From the NCBI RefSeq assembly GCF_040807025.1, contig NC_090942.1:36100911-36164910 (forward strand): 64,000 bases of DNA, written 5' to 3'. Positions 41,101 through 54,800 of the stretch are shown here, in pieces. Each line of letters starts with the position of its first letter. Position 1 is the first letter of the stretch. Below the pieces are notes generated by a model, which was not told the origin of the DNA, did not search any database, and was given only the letters and a program-made list of their open reading frames with translations. Made by a program: the position numbers and the translations under genes. Source of the stretch: Struthio camelus. Its lineage: Eukaryota > Chordata > Aves > Struthioniformes > Struthionidae.

Positions 41101-44100
41101 ACTTGTTTCCATCATTACATAATCAAAGAGACATATGTGCAAGAACTCTAGGTTTCTTTGAACATTTTCTTTGGTAAACCAAATTCTTCAAAACACGTTC
41201 TAACTCATCATGTGTAGAAATTTGAAAATGAAGATTTCAACTACATTTACCTTTCAAAAAGGGAACTGGAATTTTTATACTTACTGTAATGTCGGCATAT
41301 CACCGATTTCTTCTATTTTCAACTGCTTTGCTTTTGGAATATCCATTGTAGTTAACAGATCATCTTCATTTAGATTAGCAGTTGTTTCAATACGTGTAGA
41401 ACTCCTCCAACTGTTGACTAAAGAAGTGCTGGGCAAATCACTGTTTTGTACGTCATCGTCAATTTCTTCAATGACTATTCTTCTCAAAGGCTTCTAAACA
41501 GAACACATACCTAACGTCACGTGTTTAGCCTTTAAATCAGGGTAAAGTCCTTAGAAAAATGACCGTGTTTAAACTTATCTCATGATAACCAGGTTCACCT
41601 GCGTTGGTGCACACAAAAGATGCTTTGTGTTAAAATAAATGCCAAAATAGGAAACTCCAACACATTCTATGGAAAGTGTTCTATGATCATTCTCTTGCTT
41701 TATCCCTTATGAATCAGTGTATGCTTACTCTAGAGAATCCCGAAATCTGCATTCTGCTTTTCCAGTAATGAAAAATCATTAGTTTTTGTTTTTTCCTAAC
41801 AACGGCAAGGACTACCATATATTTTGACCAACAGCTTGACCAACCACATTTTGGCCAAACAAGCATCTAACAACATAGGAATTGACGTTCTACATACATA
41901 ACTTCTTATTCTACATACAAAACTTCAAATTTTGAAATGATAAATATTTGTAGCTCAGTCTTACTGGTTGACCAAGTTACATATATCTCAAGGCAACTAG
42001 TTCCACCACTGGAGGACATGCTATGCAGCTAAAATGCTTCAGCTTGTTCCAGTTTTGCCAGTTATTAGATTTCACATCTGAACGATCACCGTTATTTCTG
42101 AATATTGCCAAACATCAGCTTCACAGTACTTAAGAGGAGACATCATTTAGTAAGAAATTCATCACTTTCTGCTTGGGAATTCCATTCACTGAACATAAAA
42201 TGTAGTATATATTGTTCTGCAAATATACACAATTAAACATATTCAAAATTTAGATGTCTTGATATGACAGATTTCTCCGCTGAGCTAACACAACTCCACG
42301 ATAAGTCTCCACAGCAGTTTGCAAATTGCTTTAAATTAGGCCCAAAAACCCTGTTGGGTTGGTGATGACAGACAACATATGGCTTGCTTTGAGAACATCC
42401 CATCCCATCCTTGTATCAGGACTGGGAGAGTGGGTAAGAGACAGAGAAAACTACAGTGCTCTCTGCACTCCTCGGACAATAAAAACAGTAGAAATGCTTC
42501 ATCTAACACTTGTCCAACCTTAACAGAATTACAATAAAAACAGTAGCCTAGTATCTCCAATTAATTTAGCAGTCACATTGAAAATTGAATATAATTTTCT
42601 ACAGTATTTCAGTTACTTCACAACGACTTCATTCAGTTTTTAAGAGATGTTTCATCTAGCATGTAGTGCGTTTTAAAATCAGTATTAAAATAATCGTACC
42701 TTTTCTACTGAACTATCCATTTGAACTATGCAATTAAAAGCAATAAACAAAAGTAAAAAAGTTATTAAGAGCAGAACACTAGAGTATTCTACACAGAGTA
42801 TGAACACACTTTATATTTACAGAGGAACTTGCTTCTGAATGTACAAAAGAAAATAGTAAGTGTACTAAAAGGGGCAGCCTAATGCATACAAAAAGCTGAT
42901 ATGGCTCACTACATTGCCATATTTTCTTCCGTGTAACTCATTAATTTCACTAGTACCACAGATAATCTGCACTCCTAAAATAACACTTCTCGTAAACCAT
43001 TGGCCAGCTAATCTACATATTATGTGGATGAAAATGCAGGCTCAAGGTAACTGCAGTAGCCTTGGGTGACACCAGAGTATGCGAATAAGAATAGGCAATA
43101 TGCCTTGTTACAGCTAAACCTACTACAGAAATCTAGCACAGCAGAGAGAAAGGGAGTTTACCCACAGCTTTCTTAAGTCTCTGCAACCAGTTGCCTCCCC
43201 TTTCTTCTGATCTTCCCTGTCAGCTGTGGACCCAGCAGAGAGTTAGTGGTATCTATTGCCTCCTCATTTCATATTACTGTAATAGGCATTTACCATGTTT
43301 CCTGAGCAGCAGTGTAGGCTGAGTATTTACACCATGGCTACTGTACTCACTGTTACAAACACAGGGAAATGTAGAAGTTATGTTCTTGAAAAACATCAAA
43401 GAGGTAAATCTCTAAATCTTGGGTTTTCATATGTAAGGCATACCTATCAGGAGGCAGTCTACACAAATAAGCAAGAAGTGGATTTTAACTTTAAGCTCTA
43501 TTTTTTCCATCATTCTACATATTCAATCACAAAACAAAACCACTTACTGTTGCTTTCAGGTGCGATGGTTTATCAATGACTTTCACTATATTTTTTATTT
43601 CTGTTTCTTTTACCAATATTTCTGGATATTCTTGATGAGTCCACTGCTCTTTCTCAGATAACTCCTTAAAAAAAGAAAAGATTGTTGTTCAGATGATCAA
43701 AAATTTCAGAAATGATTGACTGCAAGATGTTTTAAATTTACTTAACAGAGAATGAAACATTCTATTAATATAAGCTTAGAAAAACAGAATAATCACAAGC
43801 ATACATACATTCCTTATTTTAGTGAGTTCATTTATTGCTTGTTTATTGCCAGGTTCCAGCTTCAAAACAGCTTCGAAATCTGAGTGAAAAATTAACATAT
43901 GAAAACTGTACACATTTCAACCGACGTTACGAAGTACTGGTAAATTCTTTAAAACTCCCAATTTCCTTTCATAGCTCTAAAATAATTTACATCGGATAAG
44001 CCATCCTAATGTTTATACTGCAATCTAATTTTAAACACATTTGTCAAACTATTTCTTACTACTTATTGTAAGCAACAGAAGAGTAGTCACAGAATACACT

Positions 44101-47100
44101 CAAATTTGTATGGAATTCTACATTTTTTCAGGAACTAACAGAGGACACCCAACTAAGCCTGATGTTGCCTCACAGCAACATGAAAAAAGAGCAGATACGT
44201 AGAACAAAATCAAGTACAACGTTCTTTACTTCTCTTGCTTGCTTTTTAACTTAAGTCTGTAATAAATCAGTCCTTAATCATGAAATATGTTTCATACATA
44301 ATTTGAGACTAGGACAAGAATTAAAGTTTGTTTTGATGCCGAGCCTGTGTATTTCCACACCTCCAGCACATACAAGTTTCTTTTAATATGTGAAATAACA
44401 GTGAATTAGCATAAATTCTAATTAATAATTTTGAGGAATAAGTTACATGATTTTGGCAATCCCTCTGTTCCTCATATATAATTTCCCACAAAACTGTCTT
44501 CCTACCATGTGGACATGAACACAAACCTTTTATACATATTCTAGTACAGAAAAAAAAAGGTTGCGTTTTGTTTGTTGTTTAAGCTTTGCACTAACAATCT
44601 CAATGAGTCAGCAACTGATTTAACTGCTATTAGAAGACAACAATAGTCTACTCACCACTTACCCACCCACTAATGCTAATTTAGTCTTACCTTGCATAGC
44701 TTCTTTTAGCTTTCCAAGAGCAACTCTGGCAGCCCCTCTTCTGGCAAAAGCTTTAGAATAGGAGGCATCTAACAGCAGAGCTTGTGTACAGTCATCTTCA
44801 GCCTCTTCATATCTCAGCAGAAGAGCAGCACAAAATTAATAAGCACTCTCAAAAGAAGCAGTTTCAATTGAAAAGACAGCGCTACCCAAAATATTTAAAA
44901 TATAACTTAAAAACGGAAGATCCAGGACTTAAAGTGCTAAACATCTTGCGCTTTCTAATGACTTAGGCTAATATAAAGCAGTTTGATTTAGGTCAGAGTG
45001 CCTCAGTGTAGGTTTCAGGTTTAATTCAGGCAATATGCTATTTCTAAAATCTTCCAAGACTTTCCACTTTACAAACAAAAGAACGTAAGAAATGAAAAAC
45101 ACGCATATGCAAAATAATTTCTCTAGGTCTGAATTTCTTTGACTTATCATTTTGAAATAGTTACAGTCCAATTCAGCATATCCTTGCATTACTGTAACTT
45201 GTTTTCAATGTAGGATCAAATTTCCTCATTCCAGTTATATTTGATCATGATTCCACTATGTACATATTAAAGTATTTTCTTTCATTCCTCTTCTCTCCTC
45301 CTTCATTCTATTAATAAATCTAGGGACTAAGTATTTTTGCAGCTCTGATCAGTTCTGGAGGTGAATACCAATGAGCTTCTGGTGCATTTTATATTTGTGT
45401 CCTCTTTGAAGCGTACAGACCCAAGATACACTGATTTATTTTACAGAAACAATTTTCTTGCTTCGTCATTCAATTAAACAACAACTTACCGATTCTCTGT
45501 TTTTCAGACAACATTATTTGTATTATGACATTTTCTTATGGCTTCAATACTAAATTATAAGCGTTGTGATACAAAATTATTACCCATGCAACGTATTTTA
45601 TAATCTTACAATTTGAGATGAATGTATGGTTTCTACAGATACCCAGCCGTGTCATGTTAGAAGAACACAGCAACACAGCATTCAGCTTCCTGCTCTCCAT
45701 GCTGCCAGTTTAAAAGATTGAAACTGTCATACTATAATTCGGTAGTTGAAACAAAATAATTCAGAGACTTCAAAAATGGTCACGTGGAATGTCTCTCATG
45801 TGGCACATTTCCTACTTTTACTGCGTTATTTGACTAAAGCTTAACTGAAAATGAGCAAACTACAGGTTCACATTGGAATTAAAGAAAAAATATTTTAAAA
45901 GATGTTCATTTTCAGTGTATCCAGTCTATCCAGTCTCTTTGAAGTCAGAAGTTATCCATTACTTTATACAGTGTTTTTTATTAAAAAAAAAAAATATATA
46001 TATATATAGCGTTAGGCAGGCCCTTTGAAACTAGAACTTTACACACATGGAAGAACATTAAAAAAAAATCAAGTTTTAGGAAAGTTATTTAGATTTCATT
46101 ACAATTTCAGACTGTTCCTATTTTATGTTTAATTTTTTCCCCCTAAGATGTACACTGCAAGATTACATACATATTTCTCTCCCTTATTTCTTTCCATATG
46201 CTTCTTTTTATACCGAATTCTAGAAAGAATTATGATAAGCTACAGTAACTGAACTTGAATGAAAACCCATTGGATTCTTTTTGCTATTAATTCACAGCAA
46301 GGAAAGAAACAGTACTGTACCTGCACTACTACTTACTTTTGAATCTTTAAATAGGCCATAGCTCTGTTAGCTGGCAGAAGTGCATTGGTGCCATCTGCTG
46401 CTATACCACGTGTATAACACTCTATTGCAGCTTCATACTTCCCTTCTTTGAAATAAGCGTTACCCTGTTATATTTATGTTAGGGGAAAAAAAAAACCACA
46501 TTGAAAAAGATCTAGTGCAATTTGCTAACAAGATGACAAAAGCTGACAGGATCACTGTGAACTGAGAGTATGAAGACGATGGATCATAAGCACCACCCAT
46601 ATCAGGGCAGATATTTATGGCATATTTCTTCATATATATGCTCTTTTGAAGGGAGACCACAAAAGGCTAGATCCTCATTTGTTCTAGTACTTCAAGGATA
46701 AACAATGCATGCAGCCAAATTTTTAAGAGCAGACTTGTAAGTCTATACTAATGATATTTTCTTCACTCCTCAGGTGTAGCATAAGCCACTCTGTAGCCAA
46801 AGTTAAGAGCAACACAAGGAATTCTTAAAGAAGAAAAAAATAGGCCGAAACCAAAAGAAAGGACCAAACAAATCCTTCATAGTCTATGGATAAAACTTTA
46901 AATAATGCCATGCTGAAATGTCATCTCGTCGCAGAATGCTTTATCAGTTCACTTACCTTTCCCTTCCCTCTTGAAGCCCATACTTGAATTTTGCAGTTGC
47001 TTAAAAAGTAAGGCTAATCCGAAGAATATAAACTATTTCAAAAAATACATGTCTATAAATATTCCCCCTCCTATTTACTGCTTTGAAAGGCATCCCTCAC

Positions 47101-50100
47101 GAAATCTAGGAAGAAAAGAGTAAAGCCTCATGCTTGCCTGCAATCCTTGCAAGGTCAAAATTAGCTAGGTAAAGGCAGAATTTGCTTTTAAATAAACAAA
47201 CAATGCCTCTCCCCTCAGAAAAATGCCCAAATCAGATGACAAGCAACTGCTGACTCTTTTTAACATTCTGCCTTCCTGCATGTACGGTATTGGGAGAGTA
47301 ACAGGACACATCGGTAAGGTCCTCCCTGCTTCCCCCTGTTCTGACAGATCATAAGGCATTTGCAGAAGAGAAAGTAAAGATTTTAATGTATTTTCTAATG
47401 TGTTTTTTTTCTTACTGGGTGAACAATGAAAGGATACATTTGCAACGGCTTTTTCTATTCTACATACAAAAATACTCCCACCGATTCTTGACAAATCAAC
47501 TTAGTATCAAAACATTCATCTATCAATTTTTTTTTTTACAGTTATTTCAAGTGTTTTATTCCTCCTCCTCTCCTCTTTTTATGGGACAAACAAGTGATTA
47601 CAGCATTGGAGAATTATTTATTTATCCTAAGTTACTGTGTGCAACAAAGCTAAGGATGGGGATGTAAGGGCAATTATCAGTATAAGCCCACTTTTCTTCA
47701 TTTCTCAACTCCCTTCTGCTTCTCTTTTCTAATGTAACTGTTTCATCTTCTGACAGACTGCCTTTACTCTCCCACTGTAAAGAGCAGCCCCTAACCAGGA
47801 CGGTAAAGGACTTATTGACCATGACCACATCCTCTTTGAAGTCCTTTCTGACCATACATTTTGAGTTTCCTGACTCTGCTCTTTTCTTTTTTTCTTTTCT
47901 TTTTTTTTTTTTTTTTTTAAGTCTTTGACACAAAGATGCACTTTTTTCTTTATACACACACAAGTAATTTTAACTCCTCGTGCATTTTCTTTAACAGAAA
48001 CGTACCTTTCCACTTGCTTCAGCTTCCTTGCCTAATTCGCATGCATGATCTACTTCTCAGACCTTTCCAATTTAAACACCAGTTGCACAAATTAACCTTC
48101 ATAACTTCCCTCTCTGCTCTATATAAATACTTCTTTATCCCGCTTCATCCACAAAACAGTTATCCTCCAAACGCTTCTGTTGTTTTTCATTTAATGCTCC
48201 ATACAGTCACAATCAATTTTTTTTACTTTGTTTACAAGAAACTAAATATATATTACTCTTCTTATGCAGCACTAAAATTTTGTTTATAAAGCCCTGTCTC
48301 TTATCTGTTCTTCTACCACTCTCTCCTCATTAACAAAAATTAAAGGCCACAATTCAGGCATGACAGGATCCATGTCGTCAGGCACACGCCTACAGTGACG
48401 TAGGCCTGCTGCACTGAGCTACTGCGTTAGACTAAAATTTCTTTTCTGTGGCCTTTTCTAAACTTTGTTCCCATCGCCTAATGTATGCTTTAGTTCTTTT
48501 CCTACTAACCACCTTTTACAGACTGTATGGAAAAAATGAATATTAACAAGAAGTCACAAGTTATAAACAGTTACATATGAGAACAGTAAGAAAATCATGC
48601 ATAGCTCAATGTTATTTCTTTACCCAGAAAAAGATTTTTATTATCACTGCCACCTGCACTTTCTGAAGCTCTTTTACATAGCTACTTTTTACTGTCTAAT
48701 CAGAGGCTTGAAAATGTAAAAAAAAAAAGTCCACAACTCTACTTGGGTAAGCAGGGGTTAAGATGCATATAATACTGAAGAAATAGGGTCTTTGTTAAAT
48801 ACAGTTCTTGTTTCACTTAGCTTACAATCTATGTGAAATTTACTGTGCACAACCTGTGCTGTAAAAGCTACCTTGCATAATTTTGTTCCAGAAGATTCTA
48901 AGCAGACGAAACTCAAAAATGGGAACTCAGAAATGGGAATGAATTAAGGGCATATCTAGTACGCTGTATTTATGAAGTTCAGGAAAGTATGAAGTTTAAT
49001 TTATACATTTGCAAAGCCAACAGCACAACACAACACTTTTCTGCGTTAGTTCTACTGTCACACTGAAAGCTGTGATTTACCAGATCTTTTTCTGTAATAG
49101 CTTTCTGTTTGAGCTGCTGCTCTTCAATGTGTTGCTTCTCTTCATCTGATAATTCAGGTTTGACTGCATCTTCAATCTCTTTCTGTTCTGAACTTTCTTT
49201 TGATGACAAAGCCTGCAAAAGATACCACTGTTTCTCAACATGTATTTTCCTCACTCACATATACTTTCAGAACATACAAATTCTAAACTTTTAAGGGGTA
49301 AAAATTTCCCAACCATTTTATATAGAAGTGCTTTTGTTACAATTTGACCGCAAACTGAAGAGGCCATTCTACCTGGCCTTGAAAACATATTTCTGTGAAG
49401 GACTGTGAACCAGAACAGTACATAATAAAGAAGAGGTATATAATTTCTGAAGCACAGTGGAAAATGATCTGCAGAACCTGCTTATATGTTCCAGCTTACA
49501 AATCATTTACTTAGTTATTAGAAATCTAGGGTCTTCATTTCGAAAAAAATCTTTCCCAAGCCTTTCAAAACGACAGTTGAAGAGGCACAAGCATGTTCAC
49601 ACAATGCCAGTTGAGCTTATGGTCTACTCAGGCCATCATAATCTCCATTCTCTTCCTGTCGTGAAAGGGGTCAGACTTGCAGCAGGTTACGATGTTCTGT
49701 CAGGCTTAAACCTGCATTCTGGCTTGGCATACCGCAGCAATTAGGGGGACTACAAGCATGCCAGCAGTTAGCTTTACTCTGTGGCCAGAAGAATCTATAG
49801 GTTCTCATATGTGAAGCGCTACCCTGCAGTTTATACCGAAATGCTAAGCATGACCAGAAAAAACAATATGGGAGGTAGAAAAAACATCTGAAGGGCAAAA
49901 AGGGGCAGGAGGGGCAGGTCAGAGCTTGGCGCACATCTCTGGTCTTAGTCTGCTAACCTACCATTACACCAATGTAGGCATACGTGCCAGTTAATCTGAA
50001 AGAAATTACAGACTTTGACCTCAGTTAACGTCAAATGATAGAAAAAACTCAAGAGATTTTGTTGAATTCCATTCTTGTTATAAGCTGACACAGATATGAA

Positions 50101-51839
50101 TTGAATACTGCGTATTAACTTCTGTTAGTAACCATTACTATTACCTGATAAATTTTCTTCAGTTCATTTTTTGCATCAAAGTTGTCTGCATCCAACTCTA
50201 AAACTTTTTCATAATCTATCAGAAGAACAGAAAACAATGTTTCAGGTGGGAATTACTGGCTAGGTAACAGAACATAAAACACAAGCATCCTTTGAAATAA
50301 CTGTTAGATGTAGTACATAAAGAACTGGATATATTACAAAGAACACATTACTCCAAGACTTTTAAAACTGAATTATTCCAGGCCTATTTAGAGCTACAGT
50401 AATCATTTGGACATTCTACTTGAATTTTCTCTTACCAGAAACATGAGATCTGGTATTTTACTTCTTCTTTTTTTTTTTTTTAAATAGAAAGTGGAAATTA
50501 AATTCCTACACCAAATGAGTAAATCACGCCAGCTTTAATCAGGTAGATACATGAATAAATTGCATGTACTATAAGAAATGCATTAAAAAATAAAAGACCC
50601 ACCTTCTTTGGCTCCTTGAAGATTTTTCAAAGCAAAGCGAGCAGCCCCTCTTCTGGCATAAGCCTTTGTGTAATTTTTATCTAGAGCAAGTGCTAAATTG
50701 CAGTCAGATTCTGCAACAGAAAACCTATCAATAACGTGAACGAGTTAGTTTGAACACAGTTTGAATAAACCCCAAAACTTAGCAAGTTAGCTTAGTCTGA
50801 AGTTTTACAGGCTTTCTCCAAAGTGGAAATCTTACATACTTCACAACTTAACCAACTCCCCTGTACCCATTTCTTCTCCTCAAACAAACTAAAGCCTTAG
50901 AAACAGTGCTCAAAGACTCTGAAGGGCAAACTAGATAGAGAACTTTCCCTGTTTTCTTTTTAAAATTTCTTACATTGTAGCACAGATATTGAACTTTAGA
51001 AAGTACAGAGGAAAAAAAGATGAGCGACTACCACATTGCTTATCCGGGCAATCCCCATTTTACTTTGAAACTGCAAAGCACATTGTGACTGCAGTCCTAT
51101 ATAGACCTGCGTATTACAGCATGATTAATAATATAATTGAGATGTAAAAACAAACAAAAAACCTGAAGCAAGGAAGTATTTCAAAGAAGAAAATATGAAA
51201 GATTTAACAATATGAATCTTACTTTTTCATTCTATAAAAAGCAGATGCTCTGTTTGTGGGCAATACTGGATTGTACGGATCAGAATGCATCCCTCTAGTA
51301 TAGCATTGTATCGCTTCATCAAAATTTCCTTGTTTAAAGTATTTATTACCCTGTGAATACAAAAACGTGTCATTTTAGTAAATTAGTATATATTGACTAA
51401 TATGTTACTGGTTTTTGGTGGAAAAAAATCTAAAGCCTTATATTTTAGAGTTGTCAAACGTTTTTTGTTTAACATCTCTCATCAAGTACTGCTTTAACCT
51501 TGAAGTTTTTCTTTTAACTTAAACACTTTAAACATCCCATACTAAATATTTGTCATCACTTATGCAATAAAAAGGATTTATTATATACTTGTTTTCAGGA
51601 TCTTCCAGAATCTATAGGCCATTTTTGTAAACCGAGAATAAGTGCACACATAGCTACTCAAATAGCCACGCAGAACTACTGAAGTGTCTCAGTTGCTAGC
51701 AACTAGATTCCGCATCTTTGCTTCCCAAGGTAAATATTCTAGTCTCTCCTGCATTTTCTCCTTTTCACGTCACAGATCAATGGACAACAATCCTAATAAC
51801 CTGAAAGCTTTAACAAAGGGGAAAAAAAGATGAAAAAAA

Positions 51840-51873
<34 letters not shown>

Positions 51874-54800
51874 AAATCAAGCATCTATCTTCTTCTCATT
51901 GTTAAAACTAGGGACATTCAGGAAAAATATGTATTCTAGTTGAAAACAAAGTGGAGAAGAAGAACAGTTATTCACCTAAAATAATAGCTTTCTACACGGA
52001 TTTCACTTCAAAATAAGCATACTGCTATTGTATGAGATTCTATTTTTTGGCTACCTCTGGGACACAACCGACACCTAATGTGCCCTCATCTCTTTCCGGG
52101 CAGTTGAGGTGATAAAGGTCAGAGATACCTCAACTTCTCGTCAATACAGACTGCAGATGATACAGTACAGAACCCCACTGCAGCAGGAAAAGAAAGCAGA
52201 TGTCATGTCACCCATTAAAAAACTAAGAAGCTCTACTGAAGGAAATTATGGACTGATATATAACATTAAGCACTTGTTTGTAAAATAAAGTTTCACAGAA
52301 CCACAGAAGCTTCTATATAACTAACTTAGTTAGACAGACTATCTCATATGATGATGCAGCTCTCAGACCAACTAATGTTCAAGTTATTCATTCCACTTAA
52401 TGTAATGTCAGATCCCTCAGGGTTACTAATTATTTGGGAAAAGTCATTAAAAGAATCCTTCTGTCACAATGCTATCAGAAACATATCAAGCATTCAGCAT
52501 GTAACAGGATTGACAGAACCTTCTCGTATTACAATGGGATAACAAGAAGGTTCTAGGACTGTAAGGAAGAAACTGCTCATAAATGGACTCTTGACTCTTG
52601 ATGAGTTTAGAAACCTAAAGGCCTTAACATAGAATAGGTGAGGTTTGCAATTTTTTTCAAGAAAAAAGGCCAATAACAACAACTAAAACCCATCATGCCA
52701 TTGAAGTATGGTAACATCAAGACTTCTTGTTTTCCTAGACCAAGTAATGCTCTATGCCAGCTATTTGGTAATTACTCTTGGCGCTGCTAGAAGATGCTTT
52801 TATTTGAATTTAGGGTAATTTTGTCTTGTGTAAATAGATTTATGGAAGAAAGGGCCTAACAGACAGAAAGCAATAAATTCCTACTAGAATGCTAAACAGC
52901 ACTCTAATAATAATTAGTCCTAATAATTCTTTATTAGGACTAAAGTTACTATTGTGATTTGATTAAATGTCCGCGCTACTTGAATCTGCCATGTATGACA
53001 AATAACACAGTTTGGAAACCGTACAGAAATTGTTGATTTTTCTCATAAATAAATGCTGTTGAAATCAAGATTTATGCACTTAGTCAGTTCTAACAGACTT
53101 TTCATAGTGGGCGTGACATGTCTGACAGGCATCCTGGATACCTACGAAACCTAAAGACCAGAATTTGTGCAGTTTTCCTCTGGAAATTTTTGTAGAGATG
53201 GTAGACTGTTTGCCATATGTCTTAAAAGTTCAGATAACTGGCAGCCATTATTTCTTTCTCCTAAATTCAGTGGGAGGAGAGTGGTTTTGTAAATTCAAAA
53301 CCTTGCCGAAGATCTTCAGGCAACTTTACCTTTGTTGAACGGAACAAATTTTTTATTTTGTATCTCAAGAAATCCTCACTAGGTAGGTGAAGAGGAGGAA
53401 GCATCAGATAGGGCTTGCTGTATTCCCCTCGCAAAACAGTGTAAAACTGAAGTGCTACCAACTCGCCATTACCAAAGCAGGGGAGCCATACTACTTTGTT
53501 CATCATTCCCAAGTTTACAGGCCTCACAAAGGGATCAATTTAAATCCTTGGGGATTTAGTTTTTGGCATTGTGACCTTCTTCTCAGGTAAACACTGATTT
53601 GATCAATAAGGCAATTCTATATGGCAATCCAACTTTTTAAAGAAAAAAAGAGATAGATTAATTATCATAAGTGTACATTAAGCAAAGTGTAATAGGCTTT
53701 GCTGAAACGTCAGATGAGAACATAAATGTGTCGAGAACTTTATCATTGGAATAAAGGGTAGTAAAACAAAGAATCTGGAGAACAGGCACATTCCCATCCG
53801 AAGTGTAGTTTCAGCAGACAATCTTTTAAAAGAAATTATAAATGCTCATTTGTTTGTTCTGCTTTGTAAACAAGGAACATCTACAGTGTAATAACCTTTT
53901 CTTTCTCTGCAAGAGCCTTTTCTGCATCTATACGAATTCCATCTTCTTCAGAGTCTGATTCTGGAGATACAGAATCATGCGTACTATCTTCTTTATCAAG
54001 TTCTTCAAGTATTTTATCCTGAAATCAGAGAAAATAAACCATTATCTTCATTATAATTTAACATTACAAAATAAATGAAGTAAGACTTTAAGAGAATAAG
54101 TAGTGCATCTGTAGAAGAAATTTTTACTGCTTAAAGCCCTTATTGAGAAAAATTTTACAAGTAAAAGATGTATCTTCTAGTACTGATAGCTGTGTTCAGT
54201 CTTATATTCTACTAGAATTTTGACCTTTTCACGGACCTATTGTTAAATGACTTTTTTTTCTTAAAATCAAATTCAATCTGCTGGATGACAGCACTGTCAA
54301 CAGAAAACTAAATAGGCAGTATTTCTCAACTTTTCAAATTGCAACACACAACCCTTTTGAGAAAAAGCTATTTTCCGTGCTTACACGTCATCTAGCTTAC
54401 ACGTCATCTAGATACTGATTTCTAAACCAAACTCTCATCAATACAACAAATCCGATTTAAAATAAAATCAACTGAGGGCACAACAAAGTTAACGAGCAGA
54501 TATTCCGACTCACCACATCTAGTTTTCCCCATGCTTCATAATCGTAGGACTTGATCTTGTTTTTCTTGTTTTCCTCAGTGGTTGTCTTAGAGGGGACTTT
54601 AGTTTTGCTTTTTTTCTTTTTCTTAAAAGCCTCGTTTCGAATTGGTGGTAAATTCTAAATCGAAATAAGTAACTTATTATAAAATAGAAGCATGAAAGTC
54701 ACTTATTTTGGAGAAGACTGATTAAGAGAGGTATCCCTACTCTTATTAACCACAAAGAATAGATTTCAGCTTAAGATGTTTGACCACTTCAATTTTTCAT

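Noticed and set aside
47622..48013. Lysine-rich frames of 113 and 94 residues
   Set aside because: They come from the A tract opposite the T19 run in an RPAP3 intron; low complexity only.
47936..48289. 117-residue plus-strand frame
   Set aside because: It lies antisense within an RPAP3 intron, is AT-rich in codon use and shows no family or start context.
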